Origin: Davidsoniella eucalypti
Lineage: Eukaryota; Ascomycota; Sordariomycetes; Microascales; Ceratocystidaceae
NCBI GenBank assembly: GCA_004009845.1
Contig: RMBW01000004.1
Location: 496,001-560,000, forward strand
Reading direction: 5' to 3'
Length of the DNA stretch: 64,000 bases
In this document: positions 1 to 12,000 of the stretch, one piece after another
Position numbering within the stretch: position 1 is the stretch's first letter
Layout: each line of letters begins with the position of its first letter
The notes under the pieces: model-generated
The model's input: the letters and a program-made list of their open reading frames with translations, nothing else
Databases searched by the model: none
What the model was told of the DNA's origin: nothing
Program-made: the position numbers and the translations under genes

Positions 1-1
1 C

Positions 2-151
2 TGTTCGTCGGCTATTGTCCGCCATCTTAGTCAACCTAAAACTATAAGCCAAGCTAAGCTGTTTGCCCGTCATGCTGGTTTCCGGCCAATGCGTTTTATC
101 TCTGATTTGTGGTCCCAGCAGGCCCTAGCTCTCATTGAACTCTCTTGCTAG
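2..151 (+). CDS. possible 3' end of an unrecognised gene, cut by the window edge
   Basis: Frame 2 is open from the first complete codon to a TAG at 149-151, giving 49 residues. The composition looks protein-like, with His/Arg/Ala/Gln and the piece RHAGFRPMRF, and lacks the low-complexity runs of the flanking non-coding DNA. No domain is recognisable from this fragment. It may be the C-terminus of a gene lying to the left, a decayed copy, or chance: 50 open codons are not conclusive. The next unit to the right is the small Cys/His gene at 1533. Confidence 0.25.
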   Translation, partial: CSSAIVRHLSQPKTISQAKLFARHAGFRPMRFISDLWSQQALALIELSC

Positions 152-1532
152 CGGCATAGTCGCAATGAGATGCAGTAACACGCCGGGACTAGGAACTAGG
201 AGCAGCTACTTCAACTCCAGGCACGCTTTTCTACTTTTCTATCATGTGCCTGTTTGGGAAAGGGCTGCTATTGATCGCCAAGAAAGAGAAAGAAGAAAAA
301 AACAATAAGAAAAGTCAACGCATCTAGGAATGGGAAAACAAAAAAAAGGAAAGATTAAATAAATAAAAATTCCTAATAAAACAAAGCTAGGACTAGGCAA
401 TATTATACAGACTACAGACAGAGCTAGCTGTAGCGGCACTTGGTGCTTCCACTGCGGGATGCGGCCGACCGCTGCCTGAACACTCGCTTTATTCGAATAC
501 TTTTCTGTTTTACTGTTAAGGTCTCTTCTTCTTCTTCTTCTTCTTCTTCTCTTGTCCCTCTTCTAGTCCCCCACTCAAAGGCTACAACCAGGCAACATTT
601 TCACCACATTTCTCTTAAAGCCCGGCCTCTTCCCTCCCATTCTCTCCTTGGGCATTTGTGCTCATATCAGCACTCCAAACATTGGACGGTACTTTACCTA
701 ACCCGAAAACCAACATCTACTATAACTTTGGCCCTCTTCCACCTTCTTTGGTCCAGTCTACCTTGGGTCAGCACCAGTTTGCCGTATTGCTGCAACCAAG
801 AGCTACATTTCACATATTCTCTTACTCTATCGATACATCGTATGTCAGACTTATACGTTACTGACAGCGTTCGTTAGACTACTACTCATACTAAGCCGTA
901 CTTCTCCCCAATCTCTTACTATCACACGGTTATCAACCACAGCCATACTGTTGCCTATCACAAGAAAGCTTACGCTTTTCTAATCGGAATAGAGCAGCTT
1001 CCTCGGAACAACTGCACCCGATCCTCTTAATCTCCTTCGATAGTACTTTTGAACAGCCTCACCAGGTAGGTTATCATCATCCCCAGGCTTATATCACAGA
1101 ATTGCAAATTAGCCATGGCAGTATACTCGTATATATGGCCCATGTTTTGATCTTATAAGTCCATCCCCGGTGACACAATATTTACTAACATAAATCATTA
1201 GGTCTTTTTTTTTTTGCTCAAGCTCAAATAGCAGCGTCGATAACTTGCTGCAAGTCTACATATCATACCCACAGCAACATACCCCAGTAGCAAAATCAGC
1301 TTTAAGTACTAGCACCAAGTACCAGAAAGTGATATTGCTTGACTACTGCAGTTCAATTCATACCAAGCACAATTGTATTGCGGAATTATCGCAGTTACCA
1401 CAGGAAAAAAGATCACCAACACATCATCTATTCGTCTGCCCACCTATCAGGGCTATCACTGCAAGCACTCCGGATACCAGCAAATCTTTTCTTTTTTTGC
1501 AATACAACATCGAGTTGCTATTCACTACAGCC
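152..1532. other. intergenic DNA / leader of the small Cys/His gene
   Basis: No supported gene. It holds a CTT microsatellite at 524-550 and a T-run near 1206-1215. From about 1400 it is richer in pyrimidines and CA/AC on the plus strand, the usual look of a filamentous-fungal 5' leader before an ATG. Open frames here (for example 440-877, with a run of serines from the CTT repeat) read through repeats and have no family signature. Confidence 0.6.
524..550. repeat. (CTT)n microsatellite
   Basis: About eight and a half uninterrupted CTT units on the plus strand (GAA/AAG on the other). Confidence 0.95.
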
Positions 1533-1781
1533 ATGCACATTTCTGGGAGACCCAACTCGCCAGGCAGCTCCGGGGGCCACTCTTCGTCACCAAATGCTAC
1601 TGTCAATATGGCTATCGGCCTCCCATCTCGCTGCGCGCACAACTTTGCCATGATCAAATCAGACAATACGCTACTACAGTGGAATTGCAATCTCTGTCAG
1701 TCCGGGCCACACTGGATGATTTTTGAGTGTCGTTACTGCAAGATACATACTTGCCGGCCGTGTACGCAAGCTGCACCTTAA
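1533..1781 (+). CDS. small Cys/His-rich (putative zinc-binding) protein, 82 aa
   Basis: The ATG at 1533 opens an 82-residue protein. Residues 1-30 are Ser/Gly/Pro/Asn-rich and probably disordered. The rest carries an ordered metal-ligand pattern: C34-x-H36, C52-x2-C55, H60-W61, C66-x2-C69, C74-x2-C77. Four regularly spaced Cys pairs or Cys/His pairs suggest one or two zinc sites, and the stretch SGPHWMIFECRYCKIHTC looks strongly constrained. I believe similar small proteins occur in other filamentous ascomycetes, but I cannot name a family or function. The same frame stays open upstream to 1245, but that part is leader-like; the ATG at 1533 lies at the start of the protein-like composition. 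It is isolated, with more than 3 kb of empty DNA downstream. A role in nucleic-acid or protein binding would be speculation. Confidence 0.6.
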   Translation: MHISGRPNSPGSSGGHSSSPNATVNMAIGLPSRCAHNFAMIKSDNTLLQWNCNLCQSGPHWMIFECRYCKIHTCRPCTQAAP

Positions 1782-4700
1782 ACCGCGTTTAGATGGTTGT
1801 TTGGCGTCCCGATATTGCGTGGTACAATTTCTTTCTTGCATTGATTTTTCTTTAAAAGAAATATCTACTAAATGCACCGCATCATATCGCAGATCCCCCG
1901 AGCTCAAATACAAGATATAGCATTCTAGCATTGTACTGTTTACATTATACATATAATGAATAGCTACTACGAAACTCCTTTGTATTCATGATCTTGAGCG
2001 CTGGAGTGTTTCCCTTCTTCCTAACCGGCTCTAAGTCATAACCTGTAAGTATCATAATGGTGTTAAAATGCCTTGCATCGATATGTATCTGGTAGCTCAA
2101 CTATTTTCCTGGCTATCTCAGCTGACACTTTTTAGCAGATCACATTAGACCGATCGATTGCCAGCTCACGCAATGGCTCAAAAATCGAACGACTTCGCTA
2201 TTTTGTCTCCCTTCACATCCCATCCACCATAGCCCTGTTTTTTTTCACTCGCCTTAACACATTTGCTATCTTTTATCTGCTTTTTGGTTTCCCTTGCTTC
2301 ATAAATGGTGTTTTCTTTTTTCTTGTCCCTGTGTTTTTTTTGTTTTTCCTTTTTTTCTTCTCTTTTACAAAGCTTTAGCCCGAAGATCAACCCCTCTCTT
2401 ATTCATGATTTTGCTGTGGCATTATTTTTTTCATTCATTCTCTTCCCTGCTTTCCCTTGACTGTTATTGTCTCCCAATTCAGCCTGCTCCGAGACTAACC
2501 TGGGATGGGAATAGGCGGGTTAATACAGTTCAACCCGGTACTTTTAAGTAGTATCTGTCCATTTATTCCATCAAGTGAACGCTGGTTCCAATCAATTTGA
2601 ATCTTTCCCCACGCAGATCAACGCTCGCTCTTTGGTCAACCGTCTGGTCTGCATGTTGTTACCTGTCTTGTATCGATTCACGTTCGCCTGTCTGTCAAAC
2701 CACGGCTGATGTTCTTTGTATGAGGGGCATGGCTAACTTAGAGGATAGCATTTTGATTTACCAAATTCCTAGAGGCCGTATTTGCCGGCAATAGTATCCC
2801 TACCTATAGAATATTACTCATTTCCTTATTACCTTCTTTTAGTGTGGTCTATTGTTCGGGCAGTGACAGATGTCTCTAGCCATTTCCTGTTAATTCTTTC
2901 GGACGCTAGCTCCCATTTTTCATTTACGATATCAGTAGTAATACTTAACAACGTTGTACGTCTAAGTTCGGAAGCATTGTTACATATCTATATCGTATAA
3001 ACCCGGCTGCTGTTTTGTTGGATTTTGTATTGGTCTAGAGTAAGAGGAAGCGCCCTGTACTACAAAGAGGTGCTCGTATTTCTTTCAGTAGGTATTGTAT
3101 TGTATGGGACCTTTAGCAACCACTGCGTGGCTTTTAAATTCAACTGCTTACTGACCGGAATATGAAAAAAATACTTCATTTTACAAAATGACCATGTCCT
3201 AATACTTGATCTTTCAAGCTGTCAGCTAGCAATGATCTTATATTTGAGGTTGGCATGTAGTTTGGGTAATACTGAGATTATCGTTATAGGCGGAAATATG
3301 TACATCATACTACGGCTATCACGGTTGCCGGCTTTAGCGCACCGAAAGATGTGCCGCCGTGGATTGCGCATAGAATAACGACTAAGAACAAAGGAAAAGA
3401 AACATTCATTACTTTGTTGATGAAAATTGGATCTTGAACGTGTAGTAAGGTTTTTTGTAAACACGAGTAACACTTTGCCAACTGGCAGCTCTGGTGTCAA
3501 GCATGAGGTACGAGACGAATATAAGTACCAGTACATACACATTTTGTAAAACGACGTATTTTTTTATACCCCGGCCAATGAGCAGTCGAACTCAAAAACC
3601 ACGCAGTTGGTTCCGAAAGGTTCCTACTGTATTCATCGTAAACTAAGAACGCTTGTTTTGACTATCGTCATCGACAAACAGATAACACAAAATGCACTGT
3701 TTGACATACTATATTGGCTACAAATACTGAACCCTTTCCATGGTGGTTATATATTTGCTAATATATGCATATCGGGTCATCTTGTTTCATATCAAACGAT
3801 TGTAAAAGGGAAAAAATAGGCAGCTCATAAGATCTCCATATCCTAGCCGACGATCCTGAGTTGTCAAAGCCACTATGTCCGACAAAGTCCATACGGACAT
3901 ATGGAAGTTTTTGAAACAAAAGAACCCAATTAAAAAAAAATAAGGAAAAAATAAGGCAGTACGTACACTACTGCTACCATGCAATCTCGGCCGGCACTGG
4001 AAATATCAAGTCGGTCGGTTTCAGTCAAGATGCTGCCTACTTCTTTAGGTTACCTATTTGGGCAATATATTTGGGGCTTTGACTATTATGTTTTTTTTTC
4101 TCCTCTCACTGCGACAGGACAACGTCTTTGCTTGGATATTTTTTTGGGGGTTGTAAGGCTTTGAATTTAAATAGAAAATTAACTAACTATTAAAAAAACA
4201 TTTAAAACAAAATCTATAATAAAAAAGGTGCAGTCTATTAGTCAACTCCAAATTCTCAAAGCCCTCCTCAGCATTAAACGGGAAAGAAAGAAAACATCGT
4301 GTTAAAGGAAGTAGGTAGATAGATTCTAGAGTATTAAACATAAAGAAAACGCCCCAATGCTTTATTACACAGCCCAAACAAGAAACATTTATTATATCAG
4401 GCTTTCCATCTTATTAATTCAAGACAGCTCAGGCCCACATGTGTATGGTTTTATATCAGTGTGTATATATAGTCTCATTATATTACAGTGAAAGGTGAAG
4501 CAATATTTAGAATACTTATACTATCAGGGTATGTATATATGAGGCAAGAGAAAACTTGCTGCAGAAATCGAAAGCTATAGCTCCCAATATTAGCATAAAT
4601 GGACGATATAACACTCAATATAAATATCATATCACAGTTATATTAATGGTTTGGAATTCCGATCAAACCCCCTCTTTCCTTCCAATAGTGCATATCAACT

Positions 4701-4926
4701 ATTAATCCCTATGAAACGTAGAGTCCAAGCCTGCGGCTTTGTTCGAGTGTGTATGATGTAAGCGGAAACACTTGATAGTAGGCCAACTACAACCAAGAAA
4801 ACGGAAGGTTTCTTAAGAGATGATAGAAACAAAACAACATATAAGCATAAACGGTAATCATGCAGATATAAGTGCATGTGACTATGTATATAGGACTCGT
4901 TCTGATATAGGTACATATTCTACATA
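1782..4926. other. 3.1-kb AT-rich intergenic region
   Basis: Every frame here is short, low in complexity, and without splice-consistent extension or domain signature. Poly-T and poly-A runs are frequent (for example around 2329-2361 and 3930-3952). I see no transposon termini or RNA gene. It lies downstream of both neighbours: the small Cys/His gene ends at 1781 (+) and the MOSC gene ends at 4927 (-). Confidence 0.6.
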
Positions 4927-6408
4927 CTACTTACTAATCAAGGCCTTTTTAGCTTCTGCCTGCGCGCGTTCTCTCGCTGATGGCCAATCCCAAACATCGC
5001 GAGTTTTATTGCGTTTCGTAACTTCTACATGATCACCCAGTGAAATTTCCACATCCTCCTCGACCTCGGCATCATCATCATGATATTCTGCTCCAGGGTT
5101 AGATGATGGAAGAAGATGAGCATAGCGGCCAAAGATGGGAGACCACTTATTTCCCGTATCGACTCGACGGTCCTTCATCAGCGTGCGTAAGACTTTGCCC
5201 AGTGGACCTTCGGCTACTCGGCCCGTAGTATAGGAAACATTAAGTGAGGAGCAACGTGCACAGTTTGCTGTTAATGCAAATTGAGTAACGCCGTCTGGTT
5301 GGCCATTGCCGTATACAGCCTCGGTTGAAGGAAATGATGGAGAATGAAAGACACTTAATATACCCCAAAAGTCTTCGTCCCATGGCATATCCGGGTTTCC
5401 GTCTACGACGATATTGGGTCGAAATCTCAACATGGATACCCGACTCGGAAATTTATTTTGCACCGCAGCAAGAGATGCCTCTGAAGTAATAAGAAATGGC
5501 GCCATATCAGCCCAAGTGATCCATTCGGCCTTTGCATTGCCAGTCTGTGTTTGAGATTTCCCCGGTTTCATACCGGGTGCCAGATCGAGGCCTAAAAGCC
5601 ATTGTATGCCGCCAGTGAGTCTATATAGAAGTGGAGATAGCCCCGTCTTTGAGATTATCGAGAAGCCAGTTCTAGCGTAAGGCGGCGGGGCTAGCCCGCG
5701 TGCGGAGGGTGCCGAAGTGCCCAAGATGGGCCGTTGGGCATCGCCGAGATATACGAGGATGACTGGAACACCAAAGCAAGCACTGAACCATTCGTCTACC
5801 TCGCCACCGATCCGGTAGCCAATAGCTGCGCTGCCATATAGATCGACTCGCAGTTTCTCTAGATGCGAGTATGCCGGCTTCAGCGGGATGCGCAGCTGCG
5901 TATCGTGGGCCGGGTGGTACGGCAACAAAGGGTCCTGCGGTATGCGATACGAGACAACCAAAGTCGGCTCTTCCTTATCCTTCCCTTCTACATCGAGACT
6001 CTTATTGTCAGCGACATTTGTACTGCTGTGGTCTTGTTGCTGTGCTGTAGAGAGCCCGGCAGTCTCCGGTTGTTGCATCTCCCCGTCTCCGTCTCCGTTT
6101 CCGTCTCCGGCGCCTTCGGAAGCTAATTTGGCTGGCGGCAGACCGATGATTTTCTGGCTGAATAACGCACAGGCCGGGTGCGATGAAAGCTGCAACTTGC
6201 GTTGTATGCCTGCTTCGGGGTCATAGTGCAGTAGAATGAAGGTGCGGTCATAGCGGACGCCGTGGGGCCCAACTGGAGCAGTTTTGAGCTTGATTCCGCG
6301 CAACCCCTTGATCGGGTATACATATAGCTGATATTCAGTTAGTTCGGGTTCGGGTTAGGCAAGGTTAGGTGATATGTTATGGGCTTGACGAACACCGGTG
6401 ATCTTCAT
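4927..6408 (-). CDS. MOSC domain protein (mARC / molybdenum-cofactor sulfurase C-terminal-like)
   Basis: A 471-aa protein in two exons: 6394-6408 (five codons, MKITG) and 4927-6327, with a 66-nt intron at 6328-6393 (donor GTTCGT, CTAAC branch site, CAG acceptor). Joining them restores the family's usual start, MKITG-LYVYPIKGLRG, a MOSC N-terminal beta-barrel. The C-terminal MOSC domain shows RFRPNIVVDG, then PWDEDFW, and the Cys-containing segment NCARCSS, where mARC proteins coordinate molybdenum, followed by PLGKVLRTL and the SPIFGRYA stretch. Family members use Moco for N-reductive or sulfur-transfer chemistry, mARC types at mitochondrial or ER membranes; the substrate here is unknown. A Gln/Glu/Gly-rich insertion lies near residues 70-115. 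It diverges from the histidinol-phosphatase gene, with 981 nt between start codons. The very short first exon is inferred. Confidence 0.85.
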
Positions 6409-7389
6409 TGCTAAGAGAATCTGGTCAAGATAATATCGTTCCCGTGATAGATGGTTAGTCTAGTCTCCCTAAGGCAGTCGTTCATTCAGACTCCAGCATT
6501 GTGTTATTTCGGCAGCTAATGAAATATGTAGTAAATATTAGGTGTCGTATTGGAGTGTATCATTGATGTAGCAGCCAAAACTGAAATTAAACCCAACGTT
6601 AATCCCAATCCAACGTCCGCGTTCCAATTTACCCGATTACGATGTGGTAGAAAGTTAGGGTACAGTATGCTGTATATATTAGGGTTACATGCTTGAGGAA
6701 GCAATTATATGTGATTCTTGCATTCACGACCCCATTAAGCCATTAGAGTTTCAAACAGTCATATGTCAGTTAGGATGTCATGTCCGTATCGACGCAAACC
6801 GATCTTATAAGGCCAAATGCAGATTGCTGTTATACTCCCACCATACAATCAACGCAGAAAACCGCCGACAGCCGCGACAGCCGGCGATCGCCAGCTGCAA
6901 CAAAAAGATTTATCAGCTGGCCAGCCATGTTAGTAGCCTAACTTCGTACTGTTGACCACCATCACAAGCTTCTCTCTTCTGCAGTTGAAAGTTGCCCCAC
7001 ACATTTGTTGACGCTTGGCTTTTGGCCATAGGATATCAGAGATGTAGTCGCGATGAGAATCCACAGTTTTTGATTGGCGGACTGAAGAAGCTCCAAGGTT
7101 CGTTCACTTATTCGAACTCTCACAAACATAGCAACGTTTTAGTGTTTCTTGTCCTACTTCATTGCATCTATCGTTGTTTTTGAAATTCCAATAGAGATTT
7201 ATAGCTTCATTTACATTGCGGGGTGTCTTTTCATTCTGCGTCTGTTTCTCAGTTCTTTATCCACAGTCGCACCGAAAAGAGATCTTCTATCCTCTTATCT
7301 ATGTGAGTCTTGTTATGGAACTCACTCACCACTTACCTACCTAACAATTCAACTACTGTCTATATAGCTCTCTCTCGCCACCACCCATC
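6409..7389. promoter_or_regulatory. divergent intergenic region between MOSC and HIS2 genes
   Basis: Contains the promoters of both flanking genes and no supported coding sequence. Visible items are a TTAGGGTTAC singlet at 6679-6688, pyrimidine-rich DNA from about 7190 towards the HIS2 start, and a probable 5'-UTR intron at 7303-7367. Confidence 0.6.
7303..7367 (+). other. probable 5'-UTR intron of the histidinol-phosphatase gene
   Basis: A GTGAGT donor at 7303, a CTAAC branch-site sequence near 7341 and a TATAG acceptor ending at 7367 bound a 65-nt stretch. It ends 22 nt before the ATG at 7390 and matches the size and signals of the coding introns in this window. The donor overlaps an upstream ATG (7301) followed at once by TGA, so splicing would remove that minimal upstream ORF. 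Confidence 0.5.
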
Positions 7390-8407
7390 ATGGCTTTCAC
7401 AATGCACTCCCATTCGGGCCAATTCTGCCCAGGCCATGCCAAAGATCAGCTGGAAGTTGTGATCAAATTCGCCATCGACATTGGCCTCAAGACCATGGGT
7501 CTGACTGAGCACATGCCTCGTCTTCTCACCGAAGATCTGTACCCAGAAGAGCTCATGGTAAGCTTTCTATCCCACGCATTCCTTCCAATTTCATGCACGT
7601 CACTAACCAGACTTTTTCTTCCCAACCCACCAGCTCCCTGATGTCAACTCGCTAATGGGTGCCGACTCCACGCTATTCGCCGCCTATCTCGTCGAAGCAC
7701 AGCGCCTCCGAGACACCTATCCCGATCTCCACATCATAATCGGCTTCGAAGGCGAATGGTACCGACCCGCCTACGCACCACTAATCCGCTCGTTAGCCAC
7801 CCATCCAGCCGTCGACTACTTCATCGGCAGCGTACACCACGCCGTCGGCGGCATCCCCATCGACTACGACAAGGCCCAATATGCGCGCGCCGTGGCCTCC
7901 GTCGGCGGTCCGCGCGGCGAAGAACGTCTCTACGAGAGTTATTATGATGAGCAGCTAGCTATGTTGCAGACCTTGCAACCACGCATCGTCGGTCATTTCG
8001 ATCTGATTCGTTTGTTGAGCTCGAAACCAGCTCGCGATGTCCGCGCCGAGTGGCCCGGTGTTTGGGAACGTATCGTGCGTAATCTGCGCCATGTGGTCGA
8101 GAGTGGCGCGTGGTTGGAGTGCAATACGAGTGCTTTGCGTAAAGGTTTGGCCGAGCCGTATCCAATGCGCCAGATTGCAGAGACTTATCTGGCTATGGGT
8201 GGCCGCTTCACCTTCTCGGATGATAGTCATGGCACGGCTCAAGTCACGACAAACTATCGCCGTGGGTTAGATTACTTGGAGACTCTAGGTGTCACAGAGG
8301 TCTGGACCTTCAAGCGAACACCACCAGCCGTTGCTGGACAGAAAGGCATCTTGGAAGACGTCAGCGTAAACCTAGCTGACTTCCGAGCGTCACTAAAGAA
8401 TCTGTAG
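7390..8407 (+). CDS. HIS2: histidinol-phosphatase, PHP family (HIS2 type)
   Basis: A 313-aa protein from exons 7390-7557 and 7634-8407, with a 76-nt intron (GTAAGC ... CAG). It removes phosphate from L-histidinol phosphate (EC 3.1.3.15), the penultimate step of histidine synthesis, in the cytosol. The PHP metal-site motifs are in order: H6-x-H8 (MHSHSG), TEHMPR, GFEGEW, GSVHH, GHFDLIRL and the late SDDSHG. Length is close to the yeast-type monofunctional enzyme. It has none of the features of the bacterial HAD-type or IMPase-type histidinol-phosphatases. It converges with the Hos3-like gene, leaving 230 nt between stop codons. I saw no clear TGACTCA (Gcn4/CpcA) site in the nearest promoter. 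Confidence 0.92.
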
Positions 8408-8637
8408 TGGTCGCATATTGATTATATAAACTAATGATGGAATGGATACAATGGTTATCTCTGATATTGATATGAAAGAATACAAGATAGACACCAAAAA
8501 AAAAAAACACCGCCTCCAACCCGAGCCGCTTCTTTCTAAGATGAAAAGATACAAATAACCATAACATGCAGCCCGCTTGAACAGAGCTCGATAGAAACGC
8601 CATACTACAAAAAAAAACAATCACAACACCCGAATTA

Positions 8638-11600
8638 TCACTCGTACTCGGCTAGCGGCATTTGCGTATTGCGCTGTGTAACTTGAAGAGTCGAAATCGG
8701 AGACGGGCTTTTGCTCGGATCGCGCAGTGGCGAAACAACACGTCTTGGTTTAGGCAACTTGACTGGCGTGATCGAAGCCAATACTGTGGGTTGACGCGGT
8801 GAAATTTCCGGTGAAATGTTGTGACTCGCAGGGTCCCTTGACGAATTGAAGCTGCCCGAAGTAGAGCCCGGTGGTGGGAATATCGGCTTGTTATCGTCAA
8901 GGTGGTGATGATGGACTGGGGTGCCAACGACTGGACTAGTTGATATTCCTCCTGCCTTGGTACCACCAGACATGGCTACGAAAGCAGCTTCTTCGGCTTC
9001 GGCCTCTGCGCGCTGTCTTGCTTCACGCTGCTCGCGAGTGATCAGGGTGATCTTGATTTTACGCATACCACTCGTAAGCTGGTCCATGCTATCGTCGGCC
9101 GTAGTTGATGTTGGGCTGGTAGTCGAGGGACGTGTCGCCGTAGATGAAGTCGATGCCACGCGCGAAGGAGCCCGAGAAGAAGCGGTGGATGGACGTTGCG
9201 CTGTTCGGGATTGAGAAGTGCTCGTGCTTGCCGATGTTGCCGTGCGAGATGTTGAGCGCGAAGTTGACGGTTCCTTTCTAGAAGATGCCATAGAAGTGGA
9301 GGGGTTAATAGATGTTGATGCGCCTCGCGTCTTCCTCACTGTCAAAGCTGGGCCTGTTGCAGCCTGGTTCCGAACACCCATAGACGTTGCAGGTCGGGCA
9401 CGAGCTGGAGGGGGCATCATGTCACGTTGGGTCGAAGGGGCTACCGACGCTGCACTAACACGTCGTCCAGTGGCCTTTTTAGGCTATAGACGTCAGTTAG
9501 CATCTTATACAGAAGTAATCAGTTTTGTCATGGTGTTCAAACTTACTTTTTCGGCTACCAACACAGTTGATGATGCGACAGTCCTACGCCTACTTGCACG
9601 AGAAATCTTTTCATCGGCTTCGTCTACTTCAACGATGGGCTTTGGCTTACGTTCTCTGAGTCCCATACGTGATGGCGCCGACGGAGGCTCAGAAACTACT
9701 TGTTTTTCACGTCGAGCCTTAGTAGCCTCGGCGTTCAACTCTTCAAAGGTACAACTCTCCGTAGTTCTGTCGATCGGTATGAGTTGCTTGATGAGTTCGT
9801 ATGCTGCAACTTCCCACATTATGTCTGGTGGTGGAGGAGTAGCCGGTCGTGAATATGAAGCGCCGATGGACATGTTAGAAATGCTCTTTCGAAGCCTAGG
9901 CTCTACCTTTCGGGCAGATGATGCATGTGTTGGTGAGCAATATGTCGGTGGTCCACTAACTGCCTTTGTTTTCTTGGGCTCGACGGTCTTCGGTGCCAAG
10001 AGTGCCTCAATCTTAACGAATTCGGCATTAGACCACCACGAGGAGTCATAGCTATGCAATGAGAGCAAGTCGTTCTCTTCTTCCATATCCATAGGCTCGC
10101 CTGAAACGCCGATACGCTGGCCCATCTCTGCCCCAAGACCTTGATGGACGGAAATGGGGGAATCAACACCCTGTAGTTGGTCCGAAGCAAGGCCGCTTAG
10201 GTGACTGAGAATGCCAGATGAAAGAGCGCGGTCACTGTAACCGCCCTCCATGACACTAATAACCCGCCCATCGACTGAAGTTCCCCCTTCAGCTGCTAGT
10301 CGAACAACGTCCTGAGCTATGCGGGCATAGAAATCAGTCGGTACATTGACATTATGGCGCTGCATACCAGCACTTTCCCACTGGCTAGCGTCAAATCCCG
10401 CGCTAATGAATATGGCAGATTTGGGCTCGATACCAGCGGCTTTAAGTCTTTCTGTATGTAAACGGAGGAAGTCGCGAGCCTTATCGAGAAGCTCGAGATA
10501 CTTGTGTTGATACAGCTTCCAGAAATCAGCCTCCGTTTTCCAGGGCTGGAGATGCATATTCCATATACTCTGTCCATGAGCGCCATCGATGCAGATACTA
10601 GCATTCTTAACTTTGTCCTGATCGCCCTGCTCGCATGGATATGAGTTGATATCATGCAAACTGAAGTAGCCAATATGGGACTTCTTCCACGCAGATGCAT
10701 TCTTATGCGCAGAGTTGGCTCTCTGGTTGTGTTGCCACGTGATAGCTTGTGATCCATCGCCATGATGGAGATCGATATCTATGATAGCTGCATGCGTCAA
10801 ATCATGTGTCATAGCAGCATGCATTATTCCAACCTGGATATTGTTTATCCAACAAAACCCAGAAGGATATGAGTCGGAACAATGATGTCCAGGTGGTCGA
10901 ACACCAACAAAGGCACGGCGTGGAGTGCCACTAAACACAAGGTCTACAGCATCACATACTGCGCCTAGAGCACCTTCAAAAGCATCTAGAGACTCGGCAC
11001 ACAAGTAAAGGTCGCCCTCATGGAGCTTAGCAGCAGGGCCGCTCTCAACATCTCGCTTAACGTCTAGACGCTGCAACTCTTTTCCTCCAAGTGCCAACTT
11101 TGTCTCCGCATTGTCACACATGATTTTGAGTTCCTCCATCCACTTGACGCCATGGACATTAGTGACAGTAGGTGATGTTATTGGCACACGGCGATCGGTT
11201 TTGCGCACTCGAAATGGAATGCGATCAAGGCTAGTTGGGTGCACTCGTGGGTGGACGGGGTTGTGTCCATCAGCATGACGGCCACCCAAACGCACATAGG
11301 CTATTGCAATACCGAGAGCTGCTGCGCGGATACGCTCCGGGCGTTCGACTATCGTATTCAGCGCATTACGTGAAGTGTGCGGCCGTGAAAAACGATGGCC
11401 GTAGCATGCATCGTTGAGAACAACCACAAGTTCTGTGGCACGATGATCTGTAGGGCTTCCGTGGGCTGCAAGATCGTCGCGAAAATGGTCTGCAGCAATA
11501 GCTTCTGCGCTCGGTGCTTCGTCGATTGTAGGGGGATGTGCGCTCAGCAGCGGCGATCGTGCCATGGGCGACAGCGCACCAGACGAACTAACGCGCCTAC

Positions 11601-12000
11601 TTGGCGTATGGTTTGGAGTGGTTCCCGATACCGAGTGCAGGGATGATGTCGAGGTTTTCCGATTTAAGGTGGGCGTGTTTGATCGTGACTCCATGGAGGA
11701 AGTTCGTCCCAACGAGGGGCTACGCGAGGGCTGCATTCTTCCCGATGGAGAGGGTGAGGGGCGAGGGGCGCTTGAGCGCAACGACGACGTAGATCGCGAG
11801 GGGTGCAAGTTAGGCGTTCGCGGCGATGTTGTAGCGCTCGAAGAAACTGTCCGTACGGAAAGTGATTGGGATTGGCTCGAGTTTGTTGATGATTCGGAGC
11901 GGGAGCCGTTGCGACTACTATTTATGTTGGTGGACAATGTTGCTGTTGTTGTTGTGGCCAAGGACGACCGGCGCGATCCGGTACGCGAGGGAGGCGGCAT
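8638..12000 (-). CDS. HOS3: histone deacetylase, Hos3-like (class II-related, fungal)
   Basis: A 1099-aa protein from exons 9547-12000 and 8638-9483, with a 63-nt intron at 9484-9546 (GTAAGT donor, CTAAC branch site, TATAG acceptor) at codon phase 0. Residues 1 to about 160 are Ser/Thr/Pro/Arg-rich and disordered. The deacetylase domain runs from about 190 to 620: RPPGHHC (H372, H373), DIDLHHGDGS (D410, H412, H413), SAGFD (D537) and EGGYSD supply the zinc and charge-relay residues. The segment HIGYFSLHDINSYPCEQGD fits Hos3 rather than Rpd3 or Hda1. The C-terminus (from about 700) is again basic and Ser-rich, with a second disordered block encoded by exon 2. It probably deacetylates histone tails; yeast Hos3 is bud-neck associated and insensitive to trichostatin A, which cannot be judged here. 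Confidence 0.92.

Noticed and set aside
440..877. 145-codon frame with a serine run
   Set aside because: The serine run is the CTT microsatellite; there is no ATG-linked family signature and the rest looks like leader DNA.
9218..10051. 277-codon open frame on the plus strand within the HOS3-like gene
   Set aside because: It is antisense to conserved deacetylase exons and to the intron; its composition mirrors the Ser/Arg/Thr-rich coding strand and no domain is visible.
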